This document shows, piece after piece, positions 36,879 to 45,307 of a DNA stretch of 49,525 nucleotides. The notes beneath the pieces were generated by a model. The model had not been told where the DNA came from. It did not search any database and saw nothing but the letters and a program-made list of their open reading frames with translations. Every line of letters starts with the position of its first letter. Position 1 is the stretch's first letter. The DNA is taken from contig CANGMZ010000009.1 in NCBI GenBank assembly GCA_947454715.1, positions 1 through 49,525 on the forward strand, in the 5' to 3' direction. The DNA comes from Chitinophagaceae bacterium (GTDB taxonomy: Bacteria > Bacteroidota > Bacteroidia > Chitinophagales > Chitinophagaceae). A program made the translations under genes and the position numbers.

Positions 36879-37949
36879 TTATTTCTTTAAAGTAAACAAG
36901 ATCACGCCACCTGTTACCAGCATATTTACCAGAGCCAGTGGAATAAGTGATCTCCAACCCAATTTCATCAGCTGGTCATAACGGAAACGTGGCAATGTCC
37001 ATCTTACAAACATGAAGAAAAGGATCATGGCTACAATCTTCGTCATCAATGCGCCAACACAAATGAGACTGAAAACACCGCTAGGTACTGCTGCCTGTAC
37101 CTGATCCATGAACGGGAAATTGTAACCGCCAAAGAACAAAGTACTGATGATAGCAGAGCTAACAAACATATTAATATATTCTGCGAACAGGTAAAAACCG
37201 AGTTTCATTGATGAATACTCCTGGTGATAACCCATGTTCAATTCACTTTCACACTCCGGAAGGTCAAAAGGTGCACGGTTAAGTTCTGCGAAAGAGCAAG
37301 TGAGGAAGATGATAAAACCTACAGGCTGTTTGAAGAAGTTCCAAGTAAAGTAACCATCGTGCCAAAAGCCATGCTGCTGACCAACGATATCGCGAAGGCT
37401 CAAAGAACCGGTCATCATTAATAATGCAATAAGGCTGATACCCATAGCCAACTCGTAAGAGATAGCCTGAGATGCCGCACGGATACTACTTAACAGCGAG
37501 AATTTGTTGTTTGACGCCCAGCCACCCAACATTACACCATAAACACCCAGGCTCACAACGCCAAAAACAAACAGAATACCGATATTGATATCAGCAACTT
37601 GTAATGAAATGGTGCGACCTGCGAGTGTAAAATCAGGACCCCAAGGCATAACTGCACTGGTCATAGTAGCAGTGAGCATAGCCAGACAAGGACCAAGGAT
37701 GAATATAAATTGTGTAGAACGGTCAGGAATGATCTCTTCTTTAAAGAATAGTTTCAAACCATCAGCCAAAGGTTGCAACAGTCCGAAGGGACCCGCACGG
37801 TTAGGTCCGAGACGGTCCTGCATAACAGCAGCTACCTTACGCTCGGCCCATGTAGCATACATAGCAACGCCAAGCGACCCCATAAGTATCACTGAAATGA
37901 GGATAACTTTTTCTATGACGAAAGCTGCGTCGATATTAAGTAACAGCAT
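36879..37949 (-). CDS. nuoH: NADH-quinone oxidoreductase subunit H
   Basis: A 356-residue membrane subunit with about eight spans that forms part of the quinone-binding chamber. The signature region is YATWAERKVAAVMQDRLGPNRAGPFGLLQPLADG, and RAPFDLPECESELNMGYHQEYSSMKLG contains the acidic residues of the E-channel. It starts 125 bases after nuoG. All key features look intact. Confidence 0.97.
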   Translation of the reverse strand: MLLLNIDAAFVIEKVILISVILMGSLGVAMYATWAERKVAAVMQDRLGPNRAGPFGLLQPLADGLKLFFKEEIIPDRSTQFIFILGPCLAMLTATMTSAVMPWGPDFTLAGRTISLQVADINIGILFVFGVVSLGVYGVMLGGWASNNKFSLLSSIRAASQAISYELAMGISLIALLMMTGSLSLRDIVGQQHGFWHDGYFTWNFFKQPVGFIIFLTCSFAELNRAPFDLPECESELNMGYHQEYSSMKLGFYLFAEYINMFVSSAIISTLFFGGYNFPFMDQVQAAVPSGVFSLICVGALMTKIVAMILFFMFVRWTLPRFRYDQLMKLGWRSLIPLALVNMLVTGGVILFTLKK

Positions 37950-38074
37950 AAGTGGCGCAAAAGTAGTTTAGTTAGTTAAAAAATAATCGTTTAAATCAAG
38001 ATTTATTGTTGGTATTCAGTGGTAAAAAGCACTCAATGTACCCCTTTTCCCAACAAGACTACTATTATTAATGT

Positions 38075-39160
38075 TTATTTGCCTGTCTTAAAATCATTAG
38101 AGTGCGCAGGACCGTCAATCTTAGATAATTCTATTTCAGGTCGGTTTACATCACTTACATCATGAATATTCAACAGGAACTTTGGTTCTTTACCAATCAC
38201 CTTATCAATAAGAACAGGTGTTTTTTTCGTATTCTCGTAGTGTCCCTGTGCTATTACGCTGCTTCTTTTAATCTTCGCCGGGCCTTCTATTGTCCAGTCT
38301 TTCGCAGATTTTTTCTCGAAACGGCATTCGTTACAAATCCATTCTTCTACTTCACCCCACTCATTTTTGCGAGCAGTAACGCGGTAAACTTCTTCACCAC
38401 GCATCCACAGACGAGCTTTACCGCTGCACTTGGTGCAAGAGCAATGAGCGTCTACTGGTTTTGTGAACCATACTCTGTTTTTGAAACGGAATGTTTTATC
38501 TGTAAGCGCGCCTACAGGGCAAACATCTATTATGTTTCCTATGAATTCGTTGTCTAATGATTTGCTGAGCAAAGTGCTGATTTCTGCATGGTCTCCACGT
38601 TCAAGCACGCCATGTTCACGTTTAGCAGTAAGCTGATCTGCGGTGAATACACAACGGTAGCAAAGAATGCAACGATTCATGTGCAACTGTATGTGTGGTC
38701 CCAGATCTTCTCTTTCAAATGTGCGGCGTGGGAACTCATAACGAGTTTTTTCAGTACCATGTTCGTAGCTGAGGTTCTGCAAATCGCACTCACCGGCTTG
38801 GTCGCAAACCGGACAGTCGAGTGGGTGGTTGATCAGCAGCATCTCAACGATACCTTTACGTGCATCAACAACTTTTTCAGAAGTAATATTTTTTACTTCC
38901 ATACCATCCATAACCGTAGTACGGCAGCTAGGCACCAGTTTTGGCATCGGGCGTGGGTCTTTTTCAGAGCCCTTGCTTACCTCTACCAGGCAGGTACGGC
39001 ATTTACCACCACTTTCCGGCAGTTTGCTGTAATAACACATAGCAGGAGGAGTAACATCTCCACCTATCATACGTGCTGCATTTAATATTGTAGTGCCCGG
39101 GGCAACTTCAATAGTTATATTATCTACGGTTACTTTAAACTTTGGTGTTGGTTCTGACAT
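38075..39160 (-). CDS. nuoG: NADH-quinone oxidoreductase subunit G, short form
   Basis: A 361-residue form of NuoG, much shorter than the roughly 900-residue E. coli protein. It contains the 2Fe-2S domain (C42, C54, C57 in CYYSKLPESGGKCRTC), the 4Fe-4S motifs CPVCDQAGEC and HMNRCILCYRC, and the CSCTKCSGK...CNEC motif of the molybdopterin-domain N-terminal cluster. The molybdopterin-like domain is absent. The reading frame is intact and ends cleanly, so it is a genuinely short subunit rather than a broken gene; short NuoG is known in Bacteroidota (from memory). Confidence 0.94.
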   Translation of the reverse strand: MSEPTPKFKVTVDNITIEVAPGTTILNAARMIGGDVTPPAMCYYSKLPESGGKCRTCLVEVSKGSEKDPRPMPKLVPSCRTTVMDGMEVKNITSEKVVDARKGIVEMLLINHPLDCPVCDQAGECDLQNLSYEHGTEKTRYEFPRRTFEREDLGPHIQLHMNRCILCYRCVFTADQLTAKREHGVLERGDHAEISTLLSKSLDNEFIGNIIDVCPVGALTDKTFRFKNRVWFTKPVDAHCSCTKCSGKARLWMRGEEVYRVTARKNEWGEVEEWICNECRFEKKSAKDWTIEGPAKIKRSSVIAQGHYENTKKTPVLIDKVIGKEPKFLLNIHDVSDVNRPEIELSKIDGPAHSNDFKTGK

Positions 39161-39198
39161 TTGTCAAATCTTTATTACTTCTCTTAAAATATTATCTT

Positions 39199-40554
39199 TT
39201 ATGCACTCGCTGGCACATGAATAGGGTCTGCATAGTGTGCCAAACCGAAGTTGCGTTTCTGCGACTCTTCAGGGTTGTTGACATGCCACTCAAACTCATC
39301 ACGGAAATGGCGGATAGCAGCAGCAACCGGCCAAGCAGCAGCATCGCCCAATGGGCAGATGGTGTTACCTTCTATTCTGCGCTGAATATCCCAAAGCAAA
39401 TCAATATCGCTCATTTTGCCCTTACCGGTCTCAATGTTCTTTAATATTTTATACATCCAGCCAGTTCCTTCACGGCATGGGCTGCACTGTCCGCAGCTTT
39501 CGTGATTATAGAAACGAGCAAGTGTCATGGTATGGCGAACAATACACTGATCTTCATCCAATACTATAAACCCTCCTGAACCCATCATTGTACCGGTAGC
39601 AAAACCACCGTCTGATAAGCTTTCGTAGTTCATATAGCGGGTTTCTCCCTTGGCTGTTTTGAACAAAAGGTTTGCCGGAACAATAGGCACTGAAGAACCA
39701 CCCGGGATGCAAGCCTTCAGACGTTTGCCATTAGGAATGCCACCGCAATATTCATCGCTGTAGATAAACTCCTCTACGGAAATGGTCATGTCTATTTCAT
39801 AAACGCCCGGTTTGTTTACGTTTCCGCAAACAGAAAGCAATTTAGAACCGGTAGAGCGGCCTACGCCAATTTTGGCATATTCCTCACCACCCATATTAAT
39901 GATTGGCACTACTGCCGCCAATGTTTCAACGTTGTTTACCACTGTCGGGCGCATCCACAAACCCTGTATGGCAGGGAATGGTGGTTTCATACGTGGGTTA
40001 CCACGCTTGCCTTCCAGAGATTCTATCAAAGCTGTTTCCTCGCCGCAGATGTATGCACCTGCACCACGGTGAACATAGATTTCGCAATCGAAACCGGTAC
40101 CCTGAATATTTTTACCCAACCAACCGTTTTTCTTAGCTTCATCTATTGCCTGCTCCAAAATACCAACAATCCATGCATACTCACCACGGATGTATATATA
40201 TGTAGCATTACTGCCCAGAGCAAAGCTGCTGATAAGCAACCCTTCAATGAGTGTATGCGGGTGAAACTCCATCAGGTAGCGGTCTTTGAACGTACCCGGC
40301 TCAGACTCATCGGCATTACATACCAAGTGACGAGGCACACCTTCCGGTTTTGCCAGGAAGCTCCACTTCATGCCAGTAGGGAAACCGGCACCACCACGGC
40401 CACGGAGACCGCTTTTCTTCACTTCTTCCACTATATCCGCAGGCGCCATTTTCAGGGCTTTTTCAGCAGCGGCATATCCGCCGTGCTTACGGTAAGTATC
40501 GTAGTAACGGATACCTTCAATGTGGTCGTTCTTTAATAAAACTTTTACAGCCAT
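39199..40554 (-). CDS. nuoF: NADH-quinone oxidoreductase subunit F
   Basis: A 451-residue NADH-binding, FMN and 4Fe-4S subunit. The glycine-rich nucleotide motif is RGRGGAGFPTGMKW. FMN-site motifs NADESEPGTFKDR and YICGEETALIESLEG are present, and the 4Fe-4S motif is ESCGQCSPCREG with the final Cys in NTICPLGDA. It is preceded by two non-nuo genes and a leader with three direct copies of AAGTCAA (40563-40583). Confidence 0.98.
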   Translation of the reverse strand: MAVKVLLKNDHIEGIRYYDTYRKHGGYAAAEKALKMAPADIVEEVKKSGLRGRGGAGFPTGMKWSFLAKPEGVPRHLVCNADESEPGTFKDRYLMEFHPHTLIEGLLISSFALGSNATYIYIRGEYAWIVGILEQAIDEAKKNGWLGKNIQGTGFDCEIYVHRGAGAYICGEETALIESLEGKRGNPRMKPPFPAIQGLWMRPTVVNNVETLAAVVPIINMGGEEYAKIGVGRSTGSKLLSVCGNVNKPGVYEIDMTISVEEFIYSDEYCGGIPNGKRLKACIPGGSSVPIVPANLLFKTAKGETRYMNYESLSDGGFATGTMMGSGGFIVLDEDQCIVRHTMTLARFYNHESCGQCSPCREGTGWMYKILKNIETGKGKMSDIDLLWDIQRRIEGNTICPLGDAAAWPVAAAIRHFRDEFEWHVNNPEESQKRNFGLAHYADPIHVPASA

Positions 40555-40562
40555 CTTATTTC

Positions 40563-40590
40563 AAGTCAAAAGTCAAAAGTCAAAAACCAG
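40563..40590 (-). repeat. Heptamer direct repeat in the nuoF leader
   Basis: Three perfect tandem copies of AAGTCAA (40563-40583) followed by AAACC; the nuoM leader holds a degenerate version at 33124-33150. On the transcript this reads as repeated TTGACTT units, about 9 bases before the nuoF ATG. The function is unknown. Confidence 0.6.
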
Positions 40591-40640
40591 AAAGTTGCTT
40601 CCCGGTATCTCCTCCTGATATATTAATTCAAATATCTTGT

Positions 40641-41066
40641 TTATATTTTCACGCTTTGTCTGGCAATCAAAACATAATGCCTGTGTTTCCAACGCCACAC
40701 CTGCAAAATGTTCAATCTCACATGAACAGGTGTATTGCTTACCATCACATCTACATCAGCTTTCATCCTTACCGTAGCATACCTTCCGCTCACTTTAATA
40801 TCCTTGTCTGTTACAGTTATTTGTTTGTAGGTAATTTTCCCATTAAACAAATCACTTACAACATCGTTTTTTGTTTGAATCCATCCGTTTGAGTGACCAT
40901 AAGTCATATTTCCATCCAACAAACGCTTCAAACTAATACTATCTTTTGCCAACAATGCCCTGTCGAGCGCAACAACAACTGAATCTATCCTTTTTGACGG
41001 CGGCATAGAAAAAGCCAAAACTTCACTACTTATAAAGAGCATTAAAAAGATAAGAATGTACCTCAT
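40641..41066 (-). CDS. Exported DUF4440 (NTF2-like) protein
   Basis: A 141-residue protein with a signal peptide (1-18, MRYILIFLMLFISSEVLA) and an NTF2-like domain. MTYGHSNGWIQTK and the WRWKHRHYVLIAR end are typical of this family, which forms small cone-shaped beta-sheet folds. Catalysis is not predictable from the fold. It is located inside the nuo operon between the SRPBCC gene (spacing 3 bases) and nuoF. A link to complex I is only positional. The frame is clean. Confidence 0.82.
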   Translation of the reverse strand: MRYILIFLMLFISSEVLAFSMPPSKRIDSVVVALDRALLAKDSISLKRLLDGNMTYGHSNGWIQTKNDVVSDLFNGKITYKQITVTDKDIKVSGRYATVRMKADVDVMVSNTPVHVRLNILQVWRWKHRHYVLIARQSVKI

Positions 41067-41069
41067 AGC

Positions 41070-41474
41070 CTAACTCTTATCAATTATTAACATATAATCT
41101 TCCATTGGGTCGAAATAGAAGTCTGCCCAACCTGAGCGGTGACTGTCTCTTTCTTTCTCATCGGTGAAGCCGGTATGTTGCAAGATCAATTGTGTTCCTG
41201 CAAGATGCGGTTTCAATGTAAAATGAACTTCACTTGGTTGTGTGCCTTCTGCCCAGTCTCCGGGTAGCCAGGTAACTACCAATTCATTGTCTGTTGCTTT
41301 TAGCACTTTGCCGGTTACCCATCCGTCAAACATTTCAAACTTTCCACCTTCCTTTTGCTCTGCCACTCCCTCTTCACCGCTCCATTTACGGATAAGGGTA
41401 GGGTCTGTGAGCAATTGCATTACCCGTGATGGTTTGCCGGATAATAGAAATTCAAGATTGAGGTCGAAAGCCAT
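41070..41474 (-). CDS. SRPBCC (AHSA1/START-like) domain protein
   Basis: A 134-residue protein of the AHSA1-like SRPBCC superfamily, whose members form a helix-grip fold binding hydrophobic ligands. Seen are LLSGKPSRVMQLLTDPTLIRKWSGEEG near the start, the glycine-rich GGKFEMFDGWVTGKVLK strand region, VVTWLPGDWAEG and the final GWADFYFDPMEDYML helix. It is cytoplasmic and lacks a signal peptide. Placed 8 bases after nuoE and 3 before the DUF4440-like gene in the nuo operon. Ligand unknown. Confidence 0.83.
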   Translation of the reverse strand: MAFDLNLEFLLSGKPSRVMQLLTDPTLIRKWSGEEGVAEQKEGGKFEMFDGWVTGKVLKATDNELVVTWLPGDWAEGTQPSEVHFTLKPHLAGTQLILQHTGFTDEKERDSHRSGWADFYFDPMEDYMLIIDKS

Positions 41475-41482
41475 AATTGTAC

Positions 41483-41977
41483 TTAGTTTTTAGCTTGTGC
41501 CCTTAATTCGTCTATGAGTTTATCTATTTTTTCTTTGGTAAGATGTTCTCTGTAATGTTCGCCCAACTGCATCATAGGAGCATAACCACATGCGCCAAGA
41601 CACTCAGCAGGTTTTAAAGTAAACAAACCATCAGCAGTAGTTTCCCCTTCTCTGATACCAAGTTTTTCTTTGATGTAATCAATGATGTCGTCACTGCCGT
41701 TAAGCATGCAAGGCCCTGTGCGGCAAACTTCGAGCAGGTGCTTACCTACTGGCTTGGTGTTGAACATACTGTAGAACGTAGCTACTTCATAAACCTCAAT
41801 AGGCTTTATCTGCAACAATTCTGCAATATAATCCATAACCGGAGCATCGAGCCAGCCACCAAAATCATCCTGAGCCATGTGCAATACAGGGATAAGGGCA
41901 CTCTTTTGCTTACCATCTGGGTAGCGGGCTATAATTTCCTTAACCTTGGCCAACCTACTTTCTGAAAACTTAATCAT
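41483..41977 (-). CDS. nuoE: NADH-quinone oxidoreductase subunit E
   Basis: A 164-residue thioredoxin-like 2Fe-2S subunit. Ligands are C85 and C90 in VCRTGPC and C126 and C130 in ECLGACG. The segment VATFYSMF before the first motif is also conserved. It delivers electrons close to the FMN site of NuoF. It follows nuoD after 69 bases. Length is normal. Confidence 0.97.
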   Translation of the reverse strand: MIKFSESRLAKVKEIIARYPDGKQKSALIPVLHMAQDDFGGWLDAPVMDYIAELLQIKPIEVYEVATFYSMFNTKPVGKHLLEVCRTGPCMLNGSDDIIDYIKEKLGIREGETTADGLFTLKPAECLGACGYAPMMQLGEHYREHLTKEKIDKLIDELRAQAKN

Positions 41978-42046
41978 TATTACCTGATTTGATTCATTAG
42001 CCCGGGAGCTAATTATGTTTCGTTCTATTTTCTGTTTCTGTGATAA

Positions 42047-43303
42047 TTACGCATCCAGTTCACCCGCAATTACGTTCAAGCTACTTAATGCAATGACCGC
42101 ATCACTGAGCAAGCCTCCTTCAACCATTTCAGGATATGCCTGATAGTAGATAAAGCATGGTCTACGGAAGTGCAAACGGTAAGGTGTACGACCGCCATCA
42201 CTGATGAGGTAGAAGCCCAATTCACCGTTACCACCTTCTACAGAGTGGTATACTTCACCTGCTGGAGCGTCTATTTCACCCATTATCATTTTGAAGTGGT
42301 AGATAAGCGCTTCCATCTTTGTGTACACATCCTTTTTAGGAGGTAGGTGGAACTTATCAGATTCTGGAGCGTAGAATATTTCTTTCTGCTCCGGAAATTC
42401 CGCTTCTATTTTTCTGATTTTTTCAATTGCTTGTTTTACGATGCTGAGACTTTCCCATATTTCATCGTTGCGGACCATGTAGCGATCATAAACATCGCCC
42501 ACAGTGCCGGTTGGTATCTTGAAGTCGAAATCTTCGTAAGAGCTATATGGTTGTGCTACACGCACATCGTAATCTACACCTGTTGCACGAAGGTTAGGAC
42601 CTGTGAAACCATAGTTCAATGCGCGTTCTGCACTAATAGGACCTGCACCAATGCAGCGGTCCATAAAGATGCGGTTACGGTTAAGCAATGCTTCAAATTC
42701 CTTCATAACCTTAGGGAAGGTTGCGATGAAGTCGTCTAACTTTGTATATAGTGCATCAGAGAAGTTACGTTCAAAACCACCTACACGACCCATATTGGTA
42801 GTAAGGCGGGAGCCGCAAACCTCTTCAAATATTTCGTAAATTTTCTCTCTGTATTGGAATACATAAGTAAACCCTGTGAGGGCACCTGTATCAACTGCTA
42901 CTACAGAGTTACAAACCAGATGGTCTGCAATTCTTGCCAGCTCCATAACTATAACACGCATATAGTCAACACGCTTAGACGTTTTAATGCCGAGCAGTTT
43001 TTCTATAGTCATGTGCCAGCCCATATTGTTAATAGGAGCAGAACAGTAGTTAAGGCGGTCTGTAAGTGTGGTAACCTGATAGTAAGGGCGACGCTCCGCT
43101 ATTTTTTCAAATGCACGGTGAATGTAGCCAATAGTAGGAACGGTTTCGAGTACGCGCTCACCATCTATCTCCATAATGTTCTGAAACACACCATGAGTTG
43201 CAGGGTGTGTAGGGCCAAGATTGAGCGTAGTGGTCTGTTTCTGAAGAGATTCTTCAGAAAGTTTTATATGATGTTGCTGCGCCTGTATTAGTTGATCGGA
43301 CAT
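42047..43303 (-). CDS. nuoD: NADH-quinone oxidoreductase subunit D
   Basis: A 418-residue, 49-kDa-type subunit that shapes the quinone site. LGPTHPATHGVFQNI, the IGYIHRAFEKIAERRPYYQ stretch and the GRTPYRLHFRRPCF segment are conserved. It is not fused to NuoC, unlike in E. coli. It is preceded by a 67-residue membrane-protein gene rather than directly by nuoC. Confidence 0.97.
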   Translation of the reverse strand: MSDQLIQAQQHHIKLSEESLQKQTTTLNLGPTHPATHGVFQNIMEIDGERVLETVPTIGYIHRAFEKIAERRPYYQVTTLTDRLNYCSAPINNMGWHMTIEKLLGIKTSKRVDYMRVIVMELARIADHLVCNSVVAVDTGALTGFTYVFQYREKIYEIFEEVCGSRLTTNMGRVGGFERNFSDALYTKLDDFIATFPKVMKEFEALLNRNRIFMDRCIGAGPISAERALNYGFTGPNLRATGVDYDVRVAQPYSSYEDFDFKIPTGTVGDVYDRYMVRNDEIWESLSIVKQAIEKIRKIEAEFPEQKEIFYAPESDKFHLPPKKDVYTKMEALIYHFKMIMGEIDAPAGEVYHSVEGGNGELGFYLISDGGRTPYRLHFRRPCFIYYQAYPEMVEGGLLSDAVIALSSLNVIAGELDA

Positions 43304-43338
43304 TTTATCTGATATTTTATCAAAAACCGTTGAACAAA

Positions 43339-43542
43339 TTACGATGCCGTATTGGTATCGTTTCTGATTAAGCGGTTAATGCTTTCACCTAATGTGATTA
43401 ATGCTATTCCTGATGCCAAACCGAAAGACAAAGACCTGATTGTTTCAGTTTTGTTGAGGAAAGCTACAATGATGGCGCAGAATAACACTGCATTGATAAT
43501 TATCTGCCTGTATTTAAAATACAAATATTGTAACTGTTCCAT
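43339..43542 (-). CDS. Small membrane protein between nuoC and nuoD, 67 aa
   Basis: A 67-residue frame with one or two hydrophobic stretches (about 13-30, IIINAVLFCAIIVAFL, and 38-52), an N-terminal MEQLQYLYFKYRQ, and a polar tail RLIRNDTNTAS. It has an ATG start and 32-35 base gaps to both nuo neighbours, consistent with an inserted cistron of the operon. It has no known domain. It could be a complex I accessory subunit, but that is positional inference only. Confidence 0.6.
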   Translation of the reverse strand: MEQLQYLYFKYRQIIINAVLFCAIIVAFLNKTETIRSLSFGLASGIALITLGESINRLIRNDTNTAS

Positions 43543-43574
43543 TGTCTTTGGTTTTTGCTGCTCAATATGTTTTT

Positions 43575-44081
43575 CTATCCTCTGCCAAACATTTCGTCAT
43601 CTTTATCTCTTCTCGTAGGGTCTTCCATTTCATATTCTTTACGCATTGGAAAATGTTCCATTTCATCAACGTTGAGGATACGAATAAGATTAGGGTGACC
43701 TATGAAATTGACACCGAAGAAGTCGTAAGTTTCACGCTCCATCCAGTTAGCAGTAGAGAATAGTTTGGTTGCAGAATATACATCCGGTTTTTCAACAGGT
43801 ACATATACCTTGAGGCGTAAACGGATGTTGTCAACCAGATTGTGCAGATGATATACTACTGATAATTCTTCTCCGGTACGATCAGGGAAGTGAACACCGG
43901 TAAGATCTGTCATAAAGCGAAAACGCAATGACTCGTCATCATATAAAAACTGCATTACTTTAAGGTTCATCTCTGCAGGTACTTTAACAGTAAGTAACCC
44001 ATAAGGAGATTCCCATTCGGTAAGTTGTTCGCCAAACTTTTCAGTCAGCTTCTGTTGTATTATTTCGTTGGTCAAAGCCAT
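43575..44081 (-). CDS. nuoC: NADH-quinone oxidoreductase subunit C
   Basis: A 168-residue, 30-kDa-type subunit. Family motifs include FMTDLTGVHFPDRTGEELSVVYHL, VDNIRLRLKVYVP and the catalytic-core contact region NWMERETYDFFGVNFIGHPNLIRIL. It binds at the quinone-reducing arm with NuoD. The frame starts at ATG 44081, 61 bases after nuoB. Confidence 0.96.
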   Translation of the reverse strand: MALTNEIIQQKLTEKFGEQLTEWESPYGLLTVKVPAEMNLKVMQFLYDDESLRFRFMTDLTGVHFPDRTGEELSVVYHLHNLVDNIRLRLKVYVPVEKPDVYSATKLFSTANWMERETYDFFGVNFIGHPNLIRILNVDEMEHFPMRKEYEMEDPTRRDKDDEMFGRG

Positions 44082-44142
44082 ATCTAAAAGTAAAAAAGTA
44101 ATACCGCTTGCTATAGCAGCTAAAAGTAAAGCTGTTCTAATA

Positions 44143-44706
44143 TTATTGTATACCGTAGCTCTCCATCAGTTCTTTGTACTGATCGCTGGTTCTTCTACGC
44201 AGGCTTTCATTTTTTACAATTTCCTGCAACTTCATGATACCATCAAGAATGCCTTCCGGGCGAGGAGGACAACCCGGTACATAAACATCTACAGGTATTA
44301 CCTGATCTATACCTTGTAAAACAGAGTAAGAGTCGAAAATACCACCGCTCGATGCACAAGCACCAATAGCAATAACCCAACGAGGTTCAGCCATTTGTAG
44401 ATATACCTGACGTAAGATCGGGCCCATTTTTTTAGAGATCGTTCCGGCTACCAGCAGCATATCGCACTGGCGGGGAGTAAAGCCCATACGTTCAGAGCCG
44501 AAGCGGGCAAGGTCATAGTTAGAACCCATTGTAGCCATAAACTCAATACCGCAGCATGAAGTTGCAAATGGTAATGGCCATAGAGAGTTAGCGCGGGCAA
44601 GACCCACAACCTTATCAAAAGAGGTAGAATAGAAGCCTTCACCGGAGTAGCCTTCAGGCGCCTCCACCAATTTCACTTTAGTATTATACTGAACCGGACG
44701 ACTCAT
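44143..44706 (-). CDS. nuoB: NADH-quinone oxidoreductase subunit B
   Basis: A 187-residue subunit carrying cluster N2. The N2 ligands are in ATSCCGIEFM (the tandem Cys pair), GACASSGG and CPPRPEG. MPHTSK-type N-terminal variation is normal. I chose ATG 44706 as start; a TTG at 44727 would add seven residues. Cys motifs and length fit the family well. Confidence 0.97.
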   Translation of the reverse strand: MSRPVQYNTKVKLVEAPEGYSGEGFYSTSFDKVVGLARANSLWPLPFATSCCGIEFMATMGSNYDLARFGSERMGFTPRQCDMLLVAGTISKKMGPILRQVYLQMAEPRWVIAIGACASSGGIFDSYSVLQGIDQVIPVDVYVPGCPPRPEGILDGIMKLQEIVKNESLRRRTSDQYKELMESYGIQ

Positions 44707-44764
44707 TTTTAAAATATTAGAATTCAAAAAGGTTAAAACTAAAAAATCTACTTCGTTTAAGTTA

Positions 44765-45157
44765 TTAATCTTCCCAATCGAGTGCTCCCTTCTTAACTAT
44801 ATATATGAAGCCACAAAGGAAGAAAGCAACGAAAAGAATCACCTCCCTGAAGCCATCGACACCCAGAAAGCGGAAATTGATAGCATAAGGATAAAAAAAG
44901 ATAACTTCCACATCGAATAACACAAACAGGATAGCTACCAGAAAGTACTTAATACCCATTGGCTGGCGCGCATTGCCTACAGAAGGAATACCACTTTCAA
45001 AGTTAATGAGCTTATCCTTGGTCTTTCTTTTAGGACCCAATAAGTGTGTCACACCCATCATTACAGCAATAAACCCTACTGCAATAATTAATTGCAGGGC
45101 AATGGGGAAATAATTGAACGGCGTATTTTGATCTGCTGTCAGTAATAAAAAATGCAT
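44765..45157 (-). CDS. nuoA: NADH-quinone oxidoreductase subunit A
   Basis: A 130-residue, three-span subunit. The conserved FESGIPSVGNARQPMGIKYFLVAILFVLFDVEVIFFYPYA region is clear (FESG, RQP and the FDVEVIF acidic motif). I chose ATG 45157; an in-frame TTG at 45187 sits at the predicted transcription start of the promoter at 45195-45202 and so is excluded. First gene of the nuo operon. Confidence 0.95.
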   Translation of the reverse strand: MHFLLLTADQNTPFNYFPIALQLIIAVGFIAVMMGVTHLLGPKRKTKDKLINFESGIPSVGNARQPMGIKYFLVAILFVLFDVEVIFFYPYAINFRFLGVDGFREVILFVAFFLCGFIYIVKKGALDWED

Positions 45158-45194
45158 AGTCAGTTCGCTGCTTAAGATAGCTAACAATAAATCG

Positions 45195-45224
45195 CAAAGT
45201 TAGGGTTAAGCATTGAAATTGCAA
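45195..45224 (-). promoter_or_regulatory. Promoter of the nuo operon
   Basis: On the minus strand TTG (45224-45222), then 19 bases, then TAACTTTG (45202-45195). This agrees with the Bacteroidota pattern TTG-N17-23-TAnnTTTG. Predicted transcription starts about 30 bases before ATG 45157. Confidence 0.65.
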
Positions 45225-45281
45225 GGGGGTACAAAATAGAACCTCTGGGAACAAAAAATAGGGGTAAAGGGTGGCTTTTCA

Positions 45282-45289
45282 TATATTTG
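45282..45289 (+). promoter_or_regulatory. -7 promoter element for the LamG/Ig-repeat CHU_C gene
   Basis: TATATTTG matches TAnnTTTG and lies 18 bases before ATG 45308. It overlaps an upstream in-frame TTG at 45287, which is therefore not the start. Confidence 0.55.
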
Positions 45290-45307
45290 CAGTTATTCTA
45301 TAATTCT

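Noticed and set aside
38588-39085. A 165-codon plus-strand frame inside nuoG
   Set aside because: Antisense shadow of a firmly identified conserved gene; no domain and unnatural composition.
38075-39160. nuoG considered as a truncated pseudogene
   Set aside because: The frame is intact, all cluster cysteines are present, and neighbouring genes have normal spacing.
40563-40583. Repeat units considered as a CRISPR array or replication iterons
   Set aside because: Units are only seven bases, with no spacers and no cas or replication genes nearby.
42347-42739. A 130-codon plus-strand frame inside nuoD
   Set aside because: Antisense shadow of a conserved gene; no motif.
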